From Hyphomonas sp. (GTDB lineage Bacteria > Pseudomonadota > Alphaproteobacteria > Caulobacterales > Hyphomonadaceae), in the NCBI GenBank assembly GCA_017792365.1, contig CP051229.1, positions 2,294,001 to 2,358,000 on the forward strand: 64,000 nt of DNA, given 5' to 3'. Below, one piece after another: positions 27,112 to 36,806 of the stretch (its first letter is position 1; the number at the start of each line of letters is the position of its first letter). The notes under the pieces are model-generated. The model ran no database searches. It had not been told where the DNA came from and worked only from the letters and a program-made list of their open reading frames with translations. The position numbers were made by a program, and so were the translations under genes.

Positions 27112-27127
27112 TTCCCTTCTAAGGGAA
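27112..27127. promoter_or_regulatory. Perfect palindrome next to a ribosome-binding site
   Basis: TTCCCTT, two bases, AAGGGAA, ending two bases before the AGGAG that precedes the ATG at 27140. It could act as an operator or as a small RNA hairpin that masks the ribosome-binding site. Confidence 0.4.
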
Positions 27128-27139
27128 CAGGAGAAACAC

Positions 27140-27328
27140 ATGCGCTCAGAGCCGCTAGGCCCGCCCATACCCGACGAATACGACCGTTGGATCGCCCTAT
27201 ACTTCCGCAATCGACTGAGCTCCGCCTATGCGGAGTTGATGGCGGTTGAGGCGCCTGGCGACATGGCCGAGCTGCTGCAGCGCGCCGACAGCGCCCACGG
27301 CGGCGCACGCCGCAGGCAGGACAGTTAG
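27140..27328 (+). CDS. Second small NepR-like protein
   Basis: The 62 residues begin behind a clear AGGAG site. The core WIALYFRNRLSSAYAELMAV followed by APGDMAELLQRAD fits the same NepR-like pattern as the preceding gene: an amphipathic helix with L..AY, a Pro, then D-hydrophobic-x-x-LL-x-x-A. The N-terminus is proline-rich, the C-terminus basic. It lies 116 bases after the first copy, on the same strand, with its own leader palindrome. Assignment is by pattern and tentative; two divergent copies in tandem would be uncommon. Confidence 0.5.
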   Translation: MRSEPLGPPIPDEYDRWIALYFRNRLSSAYAELMAVEAPGDMAELLQRADSAHGGARRRQDS

Positions 27329-27366
27329 CTGCAGCCCGCCTGCATGCGTCCGCCGCGATCGCCGAC

Positions 27367-27864
27367 CTAGAACCGGTTCTTGATCAGCAGAACTTGCTGG
27401 ATGCGCTCAGCGTCGGAACGGTCGATGCCGAGGTAAGCGGTAATCTTGTTCAGGAAATCCGCCTCGTTCTGATGGAGTTCGCCGTCAGCGAGGATGAGAT
27501 CGACGCAGTGCGCGAAGACGGTGAGACGCATGTCGTGAGGAAGCGATTCACACGCCTCCACCAGACCTTCCGACCGCTCGCCCAACCGCTTCGACACGAT
27601 CGTGTTGACCTGAGCAAGTTGATCCTGCGTGTAGGACTTCAGGACGCGCGAGCGCCGCGCCAGCGCAAACAGCTCGGCATGCTCCTCTTCGCTGAGACGA
27701 CCATCGGCGCTGACCGCAGACAGGTGCAGCGCCATGAACGCCTCACCGATTGTCCAGTCCGTAGCCCGCTGTTCGCTGAACGAGCGCTTGAGCGCTTCCG
27801 TGTCGAACGTGGAGGAAGTTTTGGGTTGTGAAGACGCGGCGAAGATATTGACGATTTCCGGCAT
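27367..27864 (-). CDS. TerB-family protein
   Basis: The 165-residue protein starts at 27864 (MPEIVNIFAA), with AAGGGG eight bases upstream; a longer in-frame start at 27921 is less likely. After a Ser/Thr-rich lead of about 30 residues comes a TerB/DjlA-type all-helical domain with the two acidic turns SAVSADGRLSEEEHAEL and DLILADGELHQNEADFLNKI. TerB domains occur in tellurite-resistance and phage-defence operons, and also as stand-alone housekeeping proteins like this one; no other ter genes are present. Confidence 0.85.
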   Translation of the reverse strand: MPEIVNIFAASSQPKTSSTFDTEALKRSFSEQRATDWTIGEAFMALHLSAVSADGRLSEEEHAELFALARRSRVLKSYTQDQLAQVNTIVSKRLGERSEGLVEACESLPHDMRLTVFAHCVDLILADGELHQNEADFLNKITAYLGIDRSDAERIQQVLLIKNRF

Positions 27865-28018
27865 GGTCTGGTCCCCTTGGGATTGCTCAATCACCCTTGG
27901 AGCGCTTTGTGCACCGGCCATGTCGCCGCGACAAGCGCGTCCATTACAATGACATTGCCGGCACGATTGCGGAACCCATCGCCCGTTCTCGCGTCATGGC
28001 TCATATGAGAGCGATGCT

Positions 28019-28831
28019 TTGAGCGGCATACCCGACGCACAGCAGTTGATCCGCGTGATTGCGCGGATGGGGCTCGGCGCGCGCGCCGTTGTATATCTCC
28101 TGATTTCCGCGCTCCTCATACGCGCGCTCTTTACCGGCAGCGGCGATGGCGACCAGGCCTCTCCATCGCGGGCCTTTCTTGAAATCGAACAGCAATGGTG
28201 GGGCAAGGCGATCCTGCTGCTGATCGGCGCTGGCCTGCTGCTTTACACTGCGTGGCGCCTTGGACAGGGCATTCTGGATCTCGACCGTCTGGGCGCAGAC
28301 GCCAAGGATCGCCTCGCCAGACTTGGCATGCTCGCTTCCGGCATCGGTTACGGCCTTGTCGCGATAGCAGCTTTTTCCGTCGCGCTCGATCAGACGGACA
28401 CAGCGGGCGGCGGATCGACCCAGGAGACCGTCGACTATCTGATCAGGCTGCCGCTGGGCTCCTGGCTGGTGCTGATCATGGGAATTGTGATTGCCGGCGT
28501 CGGCGGCGCGCAGATCTGGAGAGGCGTCAGCGGCCATTGGAAAAAGCGCATCCGGCTGGACGACAAGACCCGCTGGCTTGAATGGGTCAGCGGCTACGCA
28601 ATCACCGGTCGCGGCCTGTTATTCCTCATAGCAGCGGTCTCGATCGCCTGGGCCGGCTTCAGCATAAATCCGGATGACGCCCTGGGTCTTGCGGAGACCA
28701 TGGGTTGGCTGCGCCAGCAGCCCTTCGGCTTCTGGCTATACCTTGCCTCCGGTCTGGTGATCGGCGCCTATGGTCTTTACTCCCTCCTGCAGGCTTGGCG
28801 GTACATGCCGGGCGCCGACTATAAGCCGTAA
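28019..28831 (+). CDS. DUF1206 membrane protein
   Basis: This 270-residue inner-membrane protein has three repeats of a paired-helix unit. Each begins with an arginine-glycine motif: IARMGLGARAVVYLLI, LARLGMLASGIGYGLV, and GYAITGRGLLFLI. That is the DUF1206 pattern; the function is unknown. No ATG is available in this frame; the start is the TTG at 28019, preceded by GAGAGCGATGC. An ATG-CTT-TGA mini-frame overlaps the start (28014-28022), possibly coupling translation. Confidence 0.8.
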   Translation: MSGIPDAQQLIRVIARMGLGARAVVYLLISALLIRALFTGSGDGDQASPSRAFLEIEQQWWGKAILLLIGAGLLLYTAWRLGQGILDLDRLGADAKDRLARLGMLASGIGYGLVAIAAFSVALDQTDTAGGGSTQETVDYLIRLPLGSWLVLIMGIVIAGVGGAQIWRGVSGHWKKRIRLDDKTRWLEWVSGYAITGRGLLFLIAAVSIAWAGFSINPDDALGLAETMGWLRQQPFGFWLYLASGLVIGAYGLYSLLQAWRYMPGADYKP

Positions 28832-28932
28832 GCCGGCAGCTTGACCGGCGTCCCCCTTCTTCCTACCCCGCAGCCACCTTCAGCTCCCGTCTGACGTTCG
28901 ATCCGTCCGCCGGGCTCATTGGAAGACCGACA

Positions 28933-29889
28933 ATGTCCCGAAGACAGAAGAAGCGCGGCCGCCCGGTGACGGGTTGGCTGGTGCTTGACAAGCCTGAGGG
29001 CGTCACCTCGACCCAGGCTGTCGCGATCTGCCGGAGGCAGTTCGATGCGCAGAAGTGCGGCCATGGCGGCACGCTGGACCCCCTCGCCTCCGGAATCCTG
29101 CCGCTCGCCTTCGGCGAGGCCACGAAAACGGTCGGCTACGTGATGGAGGGCGACAAGGACTATGTCTTCACGATCCGCTGGGGTACCTCGACCACCACAC
29201 AGGATCGCGAGGGCGAAATCACCGGAGAGAGCGACGTCCGCCCCACACGCCAAGCCATTGAAGAGGCGCTGAAATCCTTCGTGGGCGACATCGAGCAGGT
29301 GCCGCCCCAATTCTCCGCCGTGAAGGTCGATGGCGAACGCGCCTACGATCTGGCCCGCGACGGCGAAACCGTCGAGCTCAAGGCCCGCACGGTAACCGTA
29401 CACTCCGCAGAACTGGTCGATACCCCTTCCGCCGACCTTGCGGTGCTCGCGATTACTTGCGGAAAAGGCTTCTATATCAGGGCCTTGGCGCGAGATCTTG
29501 CGGCCGCGCTGGGCGCTGAAGGCCATGTCGCCGCGCTGCGCCGTACGCGCGTCGGCGCGTTTTCAGAAAAGGACGCCGCGGAACTGGCCAAAGTGCAGGA
29601 AATGAGCGATAAGCCCGCGCTGGATGCGCTATTGGCGCCCATTGAGACCGCGCTGGACGACATCCCGGCACTGGCCATCAAGGGCGACGACGCGTCCAGG
29701 CTTCGGCAGGGTCGCGAAATCGTCCTCCTGCCCCACCAAATCGAGGCGTTTCGGGAGATGCGCCGTCCCCGCACCGTAAACGGGGAGGATGCCTCCCGCA
29801 TTTGCCTCGCCAAGGAAGGGGAAGTGGCGGTGGCTCTTGGCGAAGTCCGAGCGGGCCGGTTCATGCCGGTGCGCGTTTTCAACCGCTAG
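28933..29889 (+). CDS. truB: tRNA pseudouridine(55) synthase
   Basis: TruB converts U55 of the T-loop of most tRNAs to pseudouridine. The 318 residues show GWLVLDKPEGVTST, the catalytic GHGGTLDPLASGILP (Asp49), the KDYVFTIRWGTST strand, PPQFSAVKVDGERAYDLAR and GKGFYIRALARDL, plus a C-terminal PUA-like region. It is followed 15 bases later by rpsO, the usual truB-rpsO-pnp order. rbfA, commonly just upstream of truB, is not here but at 62770-63160. Confidence 0.97.
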   Translation: MSRRQKKRGRPVTGWLVLDKPEGVTSTQAVAICRRQFDAQKCGHGGTLDPLASGILPLAFGEATKTVGYVMEGDKDYVFTIRWGTSTTTQDREGEITGESDVRPTRQAIEEALKSFVGDIEQVPPQFSAVKVDGERAYDLARDGETVELKARTVTVHSAELVDTPSADLAVLAITCGKGFYIRALARDLAAALGAEGHVAALRRTRVGAFSEKDAAELAKVQEMSDKPALDALLAPIETALDDIPALAIKGDDASRLRQGREIVLLPHQIEAFREMRRPRTVNGEDASRICLAKEGEVAVALGEVRAGRFMPVRVFNR

Positions 29890-29904
29890 CTTTAGGAGCA
29901 CCCG

Positions 29905-30174
29905 ATGTCGATTACGCCTGAGGCGAAAGCCGAACTGATCACCAAGCACGCCCGCACCAAGGGGGACACTGGGTCTCCGGAAGTGCAGGTTGCGATCCTG
30001 ACGAGCCGGATCAACACGCTGACCGAGCACTTCAAGGAACACAAGAAAGACAACCACTCGCGCCGCGGCCTTCTCAAGATGGTCTCGCAGCGCCGCCGGT
30101 TGCTCGATTATCTGAAATCCCGCGATGAAGGCCGCTACCAGGCCATCATCCAGGAGCTAGGGTTGCGCCGCTAG
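29905..30174 (+). CDS. rpsO: 30S ribosomal protein S15
   Basis: S15 (89 residues) binds the central domain of 16S rRNA early in assembly. It carries [21 protein letters not shown]-type N-terminal sequence, [20 protein letters not shown] and a [10 protein letters not shown]...ELGLRR end. A TAGGAG site sits just before the ATG. A terminator-like stem separates it from pnp, as in many bacteria where this gap controls pnp expression. Confidence 0.98.
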   Translation: MSITPEAKAELITKHARTKGDTGSPEVQVAILTSRINTLTEHFKEHKKDNHSRRGLLKMVSQRRRLLDYLKSRDEGRYQAIIQELGLRR

Positions 30175-30189
30175 GCCGCCCGCCAAACA

Positions 30190-30219
30190 CCCGCCGGTCC
30201 ATGGGGTCCGGCGGGTTTT
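30190..30219 (+). terminator. Terminator/attenuator between rpsO and pnp
   Basis: Stem CCCGCCGG (30190-30197) and CCGGCGGG (30208-30215), ten-base loop, then TTTT. It can end part of the rpsO transcripts and may also be the processing hairpin of the pnp leader. Confidence 0.8.
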
Positions 30220-30245
30220 CGTATGCAGGAAAGAGAAGAGAATAG

Positions 30246-32456
30246 ATGTTTGATATCAAAAGGGTCACGATCGACTGGGCAGGACGCCCGCTGACGCTCG
30301 AGACCGGACGGATGGCGCGCCAGGCAGACGGCGCAGTTCTGGCGACCTACGGCGAGACAAGTGTCCTTGCGACGGTCGTCTACGAGAAGAAACCGAAAGA
30401 GGGCCTGGATTTCTTCCCCCTCACCGTGAACTACCGGAAAAATACTACGCAGCCGGCAAGCGGATACTTCAAGCGCGAAGGCCGCCCGACCGAGAAAGAG
30501 ACGCTGACCTCGCGCCTCATCGACCGTCCGATCCGCCGCTGTTCGCCAAAGGCTTCAAGCACGACGCAGGTCGTCATCACCGTTCTCTCATTCGACGGCG
30601 AGAATGATCCCGATGTCGTCGGCATGGTCGCCGCCTCCGCCGCCCTCACGCTTTCCGGCGCTCCCTTCATGGGCCCGATCGGCGCGGCTCGCGTCGGCTA
30701 CAAGGACGGCGAATACCAGATCAACCCGACCTTCGATGATCTCGAAGACTTCCAGCTCGACCTCGTTGTCGCGGGTACGGCTGACGCGGTCATGATGGTG
30801 GAATCGGAGGCCAAGGAGCTTTCCGAAGACGTCATGCTCGGCGCCGTCATGGCCGGCCATGAGAGCTTCCAGCAGGTCATCGACGCGATCATCGATCTCG
30901 CCGAGCAGGCCGCCAAGGAGCCGTTCCCCTACGAGCCGCCAGATCATTCGAATGAGCTTAAGGCCGTTCAGGACCTCGTTGGCGCGGATCTCTCAGCCGC
31001 CTACAAGATCAAGGACAAGGGCGACCGTCAGGCCGCCGTAGGCGAAGCGCGCGAGAAAGCCGCCGCCGCACTCGTTGCGACAGAAGAAAAAGAAGACGGC
31101 ATGGACGCGCTCGTCTTCAAGGGCGTCTTCAAGGAAGCCGAAGCCAAGGTCGTTCGGGGCGACATCATCAAGACCGGCGAACGGATCGACGGGCGCAAGC
31201 TCGACCAGGTCCGCCAGATCGTGTCGGAAGTCTCGGTCCTGCCGCGCACGCACGGTTCGGCCCTGTTCACCCGCGGCGAGACGCAGGCCCTTTGCGTTGC
31301 GACCCTCGGCACCGGCGAGGACGAGCAGTTCATTGACGCGTTGGAAGGCACCCGCAAGGAGACCTTCCTGCTCCACTACAACTTCCCGCCCTTCTCGGTT
31401 GGTGAAACGGGCCGCATGGGCGGCGCCGGTCGCCGCGAGATCGGCCACGGCAAGCTGGCGTGGCGCGCCGTGAAGGCGGTCCTTCCGAAAAAGGAAGACT
31501 TCCCCTACACGCTCCGCGTCGTCTCTGAGATCTTCGAATCCAACGGTTCATCCTCAATGGCCACCGTCTGCGGCACCTCGCTCGCACTGATGGACGCCGG
31601 CGTGCCGATCACCCGGCCGGTGTCGGGCATCGCAATGGGTCTCATCAAGGATCCTGAAGGCGTCGCGGTTCTCTCCGACATTCTCGGCGATGAAGACCAC
31701 CTCGGCGACATGGACTTTAAGGTGGCCGGCACCAGCGAAGGCATCACCTCGCTGCAGATGGACATCAAGATCGCCGGCATCACCAAGGACATCATGTCCA
31801 CGGCGCTCGAACAGGCCCGCGGCGGTCGCTCGCACATCCTGAACGAGATGAACAAGGCGCTGACCGGCGCGCGCGACGATGTCTCTGGCAACGCCCCGCG
31901 TATCGTCACGATGCAGATCCCCGTCGACAAGATCCGCGACGTGATCGGCACGGGCGGCAAGGTCATCCGCCAGATCGTCGAAGAGACGGGCGCCAAGGTG
32001 AACGTTGAGGACGACGGTACGGTGAAGATCGCCTCCGCCGATAAGGACTCGATCGAAGCCGCCCGCACGTGGATCCACTCGCTGACGGCCGAGCCGGAAG
32101 TGGGCGCGATCTACAAGGGCAAGGTCGTGAAGGTCATGGATTTCGGCGCCTTCGTGAACTTCTTCGGTCCCAAGGACGGTCTCGTCCACGTCTCCCAACT
32201 TGCCAAGGAGCGGGTCGAAAGCCCCGCCGCCGTGGTCAAGGAAGGCGACGAGGTATGGGTCAAGCTTCTCGGCTTCGACGATCGCGGCAAGGTCCGCCTG
32301 TCGATGAAGGTCGTGAACCAGGAAACCGGCGAGGAAATCCCGCGCGCTGAAGGCGAGCCGGAAGAAGTCGATCCCGGTCCGCGCAAGGAGCGCGGTGATC
32401 GCGGCGGCCGTAGCGGCGGCGGCGGGCGTCGTCGCAAGAAGGACGACGCTGACTAG
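30246..32456 (+). CDS. pnp: Polyribonucleotide nucleotidyltransferase (PNPase)
   Basis: PNPase degrades RNA 3' to 5' by phosphorolysis and is a degradosome component. The 736 residues contain two RNase PH-like cores ([26 protein letters not shown]-like [13 protein letters not shown] and [20 protein letters not shown]), a KH domain with [20 protein letters not shown] and an S1 domain ([20 protein letters not shown]). The tail is Arg/Gly/Lys-rich and probably binds RNA or partners. The start at 30246 follows GAGAAGAG. A very strong terminator follows the gene. Confidence 0.98.
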   Translation: MFDIKRVTIDWAGRPLTLETGRMARQADGAVLATYGETSVLATVVYEKKPKEGLDFFPLTVNYRKNTTQPASGYFKREGRPTEKETLTSRLIDRPIRRCSPKASSTTQVVITVLSFDGENDPDVVGMVAASAALTLSGAPFMGPIGAARVGYKDGEYQINPTFDDLEDFQLDLVVAGTADAVMMVESEAKELSEDVMLGAVMAGHESFQQVIDAIIDLAEQAAKEPFPYEPPDHSNELKAVQDLVGADLSAAYKIKDKGDRQAAVGEAREKAAAALVATEEKEDGMDALVFKGVFKEAEAKVVRGDIIKTGERIDGRKLDQVRQIVSEVSVLPRTHGSALFTRGETQALCVATLGTGEDEQFIDALEGTRKETFLLHYNFPPFSVGETGRMGGAGRREIGHGKLAWRAVKAVLPKKEDFPYTLRVVSEIFESNGSSSMATVCGTSLALMDAGVPITRPVSGIAMGLIKDPEGVAVLSDILGDEDHLGDMDFKVAGTSEGITSLQMDIKIAGITKDIMSTALEQARGGRSHILNEMNKALTGARDDVSGNAPRIVTMQIPVDKIRDVIGTGGKVIRQIVEETGAKVNVEDDGTVKIASADKDSIEAARTWIHSLTAEPEVGAIYKGKVVKVMDFGAFVNFFGPKDGLVHVSQLAKERVESPAAVVKEGDEVWVKLLGFDDRGKVRLSMKVVNQETGEEIPRAEGEPEEVDPGPRKERGDRGGRSGGGGRRRKKDDAD

Positions 32457-32479
32457 GTTCTTCGTCTCAGGTTGAATCA

Positions 32480-32514
32480 GGGCCGCCCGGATATCCGGGC
32501 GGCCCTTTTCTTTT
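32480..32514 (+). terminator. Intrinsic terminator after pnp
   Basis: A perfect 26-base palindrome (32480-32505; arms GGGCCGCCCGG and CCGGGCGGCCC around ATAT) is followed by TTTTCTTTT. It ends the truB-rpsO-pnp transcript. Confidence 0.92.
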
Positions 32515-32552
32515 GTGAGAGCCGGCGCGCAAACGCGCCGCTCCCTGAGCCG

Positions 32553-33536
32553 TTATTCGAATAGCGAACGGTCGGCTACGTGGAGCAGCTCGCCGCCCGA
32601 AAGAAAGCGCTCCAGATTGTCGAGAAACAGCTCGTCCGACCGCACGATGGACCCATGCGTCGCCGGCGAGTTATGCGGCGTGAGCATCACTCGCGGATGG
32701 CTCCAGATTGGGCTGTCTTCCGGAAGCGGCTCCTGCGCGACAACATCCAGAGCAGCGAACGCCGGGCGACCGCCATCAAGAGCTGCGATCAGCGCCGCTT
32801 CATCGACCAGCTTGCCGCGGCCGATATTCATGAACAGCGCATCTTGCTTCATGGCCGCGAAGAAGGCCGCATCGGCCATGCCCTCGGTGCTCGGCGTATG
32901 AGGCAGGCAAAGCAGCACGACATCGGCCTTCGCGAGTTCTTCCGCGCTGGCCTCGGTCACGATCCGGTCGGCTTCATCAGCCGAACCGCCCGACCGCCGC
33001 ACGCCCGTCACCACCCCGCCGAGCGCGCGCACACGCCAGCCCACCGCCTTGCCGATCGAACCGAAGCCGACGATCAGCCAGTTCGATCCGCTGATCTCCC
33101 TGCTCTCGATCCGGCCCCATGACTTCTGGGATTGCTGCGCGCGATGCGCCGGGCCCTGGCGGAAGAAGTCCAGCGCAGCCCACAACACCCACTCCGCCAT
33201 CGCTTCCGACTGCGTGTGGCAGGTCGTGTAGATCTCGGCCTTGCGGCCGAAACCAACGAGCACCGGATTTTCGATCCCCGCCGCCCCCGACTGAAACCAT
33301 TCAAGTCGCGGCGTCGCCATCACGGCCTCGATGAACTCGCGCCGCTTGGGCCGGAACCAGACGTCGATATTGCCGAACGCGATCGCCGGCTGCGGGGTCT
33401 CCACCGTCTGCGCTTCCCAGGGCGCATAGAAGGCGCCCTCCTCATCAAGCCAGACCGGACGGATTCTACCTTCGTGCCGCTTCAGATCGTCTGCGATGCG
33501 ATCGAACGTGCGCTTGCGGATCAGGATTTCTTTCAT
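32553..33536 (-). CDS. D-2-hydroxyacid dehydrogenase
   Basis: The 327 residues form an NAD(P)-dependent D-2-hydroxyacid dehydrogenase. The Rossmann loop is WLIVGFGSIGKAVGWRV; the catalytic set is seen as the Arg in FMNIGRGKLVDEAAL, a Glu in VAQEPLPEDSPIW and the His in LTPHNSPATHG. The N-terminal substrate domain is divergent, as in the GhrA-like branch. The natural 2-oxoacid is unknown. The next gene upstream in the same direction is a penicillin-acylase-like enzyme. Confidence 0.88.
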   Translation of the reverse strand: MKEILIRKRTFDRIADDLKRHEGRIRPVWLDEEGAFYAPWEAQTVETPQPAIAFGNIDVWFRPKRREFIEAVMATPRLEWFQSGAAGIENPVLVGFGRKAEIYTTCHTQSEAMAEWVLWAALDFFRQGPAHRAQQSQKSWGRIESREISGSNWLIVGFGSIGKAVGWRVRALGGVVTGVRRSGGSADEADRIVTEASAEELAKADVVLLCLPHTPSTEGMADAAFFAAMKQDALFMNIGRGKLVDEAALIAALDGGRPAFAALDVVAQEPLPEDSPIWSHPRVMLTPHNSPATHGSIVRSDELFLDNLERFLSGGELLHVADRSLFE

Positions 33537-33575
33537 GCCCGACTTGTAGCGCGGCGCGGACAGTCAGCAAGCTGG

Positions 33576-35748
33576 CTAGTCCATCCGGCTGGGTCGATAA
33601 TCCCGGGTCGCCTGCGCCAGCAGATCGTCAAGCAACATCGGCGGCTGGCGGTAGCGCTCCTCGGCAAACAGCGGCGCCTGGTCGGCGAAGTGCGGCGAGC
33701 TGCTGTCCATCGTTGCCGCGCCAAACTGATGAATGGTGTCGATCTGGTAGGTTCCGTCAGGCGCCCAGTCGGCGATCGCGACATAGGTGTCCCCCGCCAC
33801 GCCAGCCAGATGGCCATCCGCGCGCATGTCGCCGTTTGCGTAGACCGCCCGCAGCGTGTCCGGCCCGCCATCCAGCGCCCAGCTCTCATCGCCGCGAACA
33901 AGACGCGAAACCTCGCCCCATTCCGGATCGATCCGCCCGTAGGTGTCGCGCAACTCGACCGCGACTGATTTGAGCATCTCCTGCGCGGCTTCCAGTGTCG
34001 TTTCGCCGTGAATCTGCCCGCCCATCGTCCGCTGGCCGGTGAGGATCGCGAGCGCCGCCGGGCGACTGCTGCGATCCGCGGAGCCATCCCACGTTGCAAT
34101 GACGTCGAGCGCAGCCTGCAGGTCGGCGTCTCCGCCAGCGCCAGCCGCAACCAGATCGGCGACCATCTTCATGACGTTGGAGCGCGGATCGTAGATGTGG
34201 TCCATCTTGTATTCGAGAAACTCCTCGCGGCTGATCTCCTGATCCTCGGAATAGAGCACCTGCGCCCGCAGACCGCGATTGGTGACCAGCGTGTCGAGAC
34301 CGAAGCTGTCAGGGAAATCCTCCGCCGAGGGATTGTCCTCCGGCGCGCTGGCGAGCAGCGGCGAGTGGTTGGCCGAAATGACATAGCCTGAGGCGGGATT
34401 GATCACGGCCGGCAAACGCTCGACGGTCTCCCACCCCTTCCAGAGCGTGGCCGAAGTATCTCCCGGCAGGACCTTCCCGCGGTCCCAGCCTTCTTCCCGC
34501 ATCGGCATGTGTGCATTGTAGAAATAGGCGATGTTTCCCTGGCTGTCGGCAGTGACGTAATTGATCGACGGGATCGCGTTGTAGCGGATCTGCGCCTGCC
34601 GCCAGTCGTCCACCGTCCTGGCGGTGTTCATGGCGAGGTAGTGGTCCATGTGCTCCAGCTCGCGATCGCCGACATAGGAAACGGCGAACACGCCGCGGTC
34701 GGTGACCAGCACCGGTCCGTGTTCGGATCGCAGGCCACGGCGGTTCACCGGAAGCGAGAACGGCCCCCAAAGTGGTACGCGGAATCGGATCTGCGTCACG
34801 TCGAGATCGCGCCACTCTCCATCCATCATGTACCGCGTCGGCCTGTCTTCATGATCGACAGTCAGCTTGAACACGTCCGACAGGTCGGGACGGTTGACGG
34901 TCGCCGCCCACCCAAAATTGGGGCCAACGCCGCCGAAGATCACAGGCGACCCGGGAAACAGTCCGCCAATAACGTCGATCCCTTCTTCAGACTTCAGCCG
35001 CGTCTCGTACCACGACACCGTGCCGGTGTAGGGCTGGTGCGAATTGACCGCCATCCGGGTGTGACCATCGGTGGAACGCGACGGCGCAACCGCGAGAGCG
35101 TTTGATCCCAGCTCCACATCCGCCGTCGTGCGCAGATACGCTTCGCGCGCCGGTGGCGCCGCCATCTCGATCGGCCCCTCCCCCGACAGGATGTTCGCGA
35201 TCTCGCCATCGAGGCCGTAGAAGAACGGCGGCCGGTTCGCAAAGCCGGTAATGATGTCGGCGCCCGTCGCCGGCATCGCACGCTCACAGCCGGTCTCGGG
35301 ATTGTCCGCGCACCAGAGATTGAGCCCGCTGCATACGCCTCCGCACCGCGCGCGCCGGCTCGGATACGCCTGTCTCGTAATTTGCGGCGACGTGCTCGAT
35401 ATTGCCGAGCGCATGCATCAGGTAGTCCGACTGCACGCTCGCCTGCCCGTTTATCTCCGACAGGCGACCACGGTTCTGCATCAGAACCTGCTCCATGTGG
35501 AACCAGTCGTCCTCGGAATGGGCATAGGCAATGCCGAACGCGACATCCGCGTTGCGCGCGCCGTATATGTGCGGAACGCCATACGCGTCCCTGATGATCC
35601 GCGCATCGTACGCGGTCGCGGCCACGCGGGCAGCCTCGCCATCGAAGTCAGGTTTGGCGGGAGTCCAGAGATAGACGCCCGAGCCGATCACCGATGCGGC
35701 GACACCCACACCGAGCCCGAGCGCGACCCACTTCAATACCCCCGCCAT
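33576..35748 (-). CDS. Penicillin acylase family Ntn hydrolase (frameshifted)
   Basis: Two frames join into about 724 residues. The N-terminal frame (start 35748) has a membrane anchor or uncleaved signal (about residues 5-28), then RIIRDAYGVPHIYGARNADVAFG and the DDWFHMEQ motif. The second frame supplies the beta chain beginning at the nucleophile: GSNALAVAPSRSTDG, with NSHQPYTGT, VIFGGVGPNFGWAATVN and later SANHSP. These enzymes mature by autocleavage before the Ser and hydrolyse amide bonds, for example N-acyl-homoserine lactones or beta-lactams. Near 35330-35360 the frame shifts; the third frame reads EAYAAG there, so two missing bases are likely (2173+2 is divisible by three). Confidence 0.85.
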
Positions 35749-35766
35749 ATGCGCCGTCCTGAGTTC

Positions 35767-36741
35767 CTAGCTCGCCATCTTGCCGAGCCGCTTCGCAATG
35801 ATCGCATCTGCATCGGCCATGATCGTGTCGATCAGTTCCTTGCAGGTCGGAATGTCGTGGATGAGGCCAGCCACCATACCGCACGACCAGGCGCCCGCAT
35901 CCATCTCGCCCTCGAGCATGATCCTCGGATAGACGCCGCCCACCATCGCAATGATGTCCTCGAATTTGACGTCGCTGCCCTTCTCCGCCTCCATCTCGAG
36001 GATCTTCTCGACGGCGGCGTTGTTCAGGACGCGCTCGGTGTTGCGCAGCGGACGCATGACGAGGCGCGTGTCGAGTTCGGACGCAGCAACAATCGCCTGT
36101 TTCACGTTCTCGTGGACGGGAGCTTCTTTCGTCGCGATGAAACGCGTTCCCATGTTCATGCCTTCAGCACCCAGCGCCAGCGCCGCGACCAGCGAGCGGC
36201 CATCCGCCATGCCGCCCGACGCAACGAACGGGATTTTGAGTTCTTCCGCCGCACGCGGCAAAAGAATGAAGTTAGGCACGTCATCTTCGCCGGGGTGACC
36301 GCCGCACTCGAAACCATCCACCGACACGGCGTCACAGCCAATCGATTCCGCCTTCAGCGAGTGTCGTACGGACGTGCACTTGTGGATGACCTTGACGCCA
36401 GCCTCCTTAAAGGCGGGCATGACTTTCTGGGGGTTGTTCCCCGCCGTCTCCACGATCTTGATGCCGGATTCGATGATCGTGCGGACAAAGCCGGGATAAT
36501 CCGGAGGCGTGACAGCGGGCAGGAAGGTCAGGTTCACGCCAAACGGCTTGTCCGTCATCTCGCGGCAACGCGCGATTTCCTTCGCAAGCCCCTCCGGCGT
36601 CTTCTGCGTGAGCCCGGTGATGATCCCGAGCCCGCCAGCATTCGACACGGCCGCCGCCATTTCGGCGAAGCCGACATAATGCATGCCGCCCTGAATGATC
36701 GGGTGCTCGATGCCAAAGAGTTCGGTGATCCGGGTTTTCAT
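35767..36741 (-). CDS. Nitronate monooxygenase / NPD-family FMN enzyme
   Basis: The 324-residue TIM-barrel flavoenzyme begins ITELFGIEHPIIQGGMHYVG, with AAVSNAGGLGIITG, FGVNLTFLPAV, DGFECGGHPGED, VASGGMADGRSLVAALALGA and GMNMGTRFIAT, all typical of nitronate monooxygenase and 2-nitropropane dioxygenase relatives. Bacterial members oxidise propionate-3-nitronate or act as NADH:quinone reductases; some are enoyl reductases (FabK). FabI is present in the window, so the detoxification role is more likely. Same strand as the acylase, about 20 bases apart. Confidence 0.9.
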   Translation of the reverse strand: MKTRITELFGIEHPIIQGGMHYVGFAEMAAAVSNAGGLGIITGLTQKTPEGLAKEIARCREMTDKPFGVNLTFLPAVTPPDYPGFVRTIIESGIKIVETAGNNPQKVMPAFKEAGVKVIHKCTSVRHSLKAESIGCDAVSVDGFECGGHPGEDDVPNFILLPRAAEELKIPFVASGGMADGRSLVAALALGAEGMNMGTRFIATKEAPVHENVKQAIVAASELDTRLVMRPLRNTERVLNNAAVEKILEMEAEKGSDVKFEDIIAMVGGVYPRIMLEGEMDAGAWSCGMVAGLIHDIPTCKELIDTIMADADAIIAKRLGKMAS

Positions 36742-36806
36742 GAACGTATCGTCCCTCGAAACTATCGTTCAGACCTCTTTGGACCCTCTGGTTGACGCTG
36801 TCTATC

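Noticed and set aside
35251-36795. 514-codon plus-strand frame over the acylase and nitronate monooxygenase genes
   Set aside because: Covers two recognised minus-strand genes, has no domain, and is an antisense shadow.
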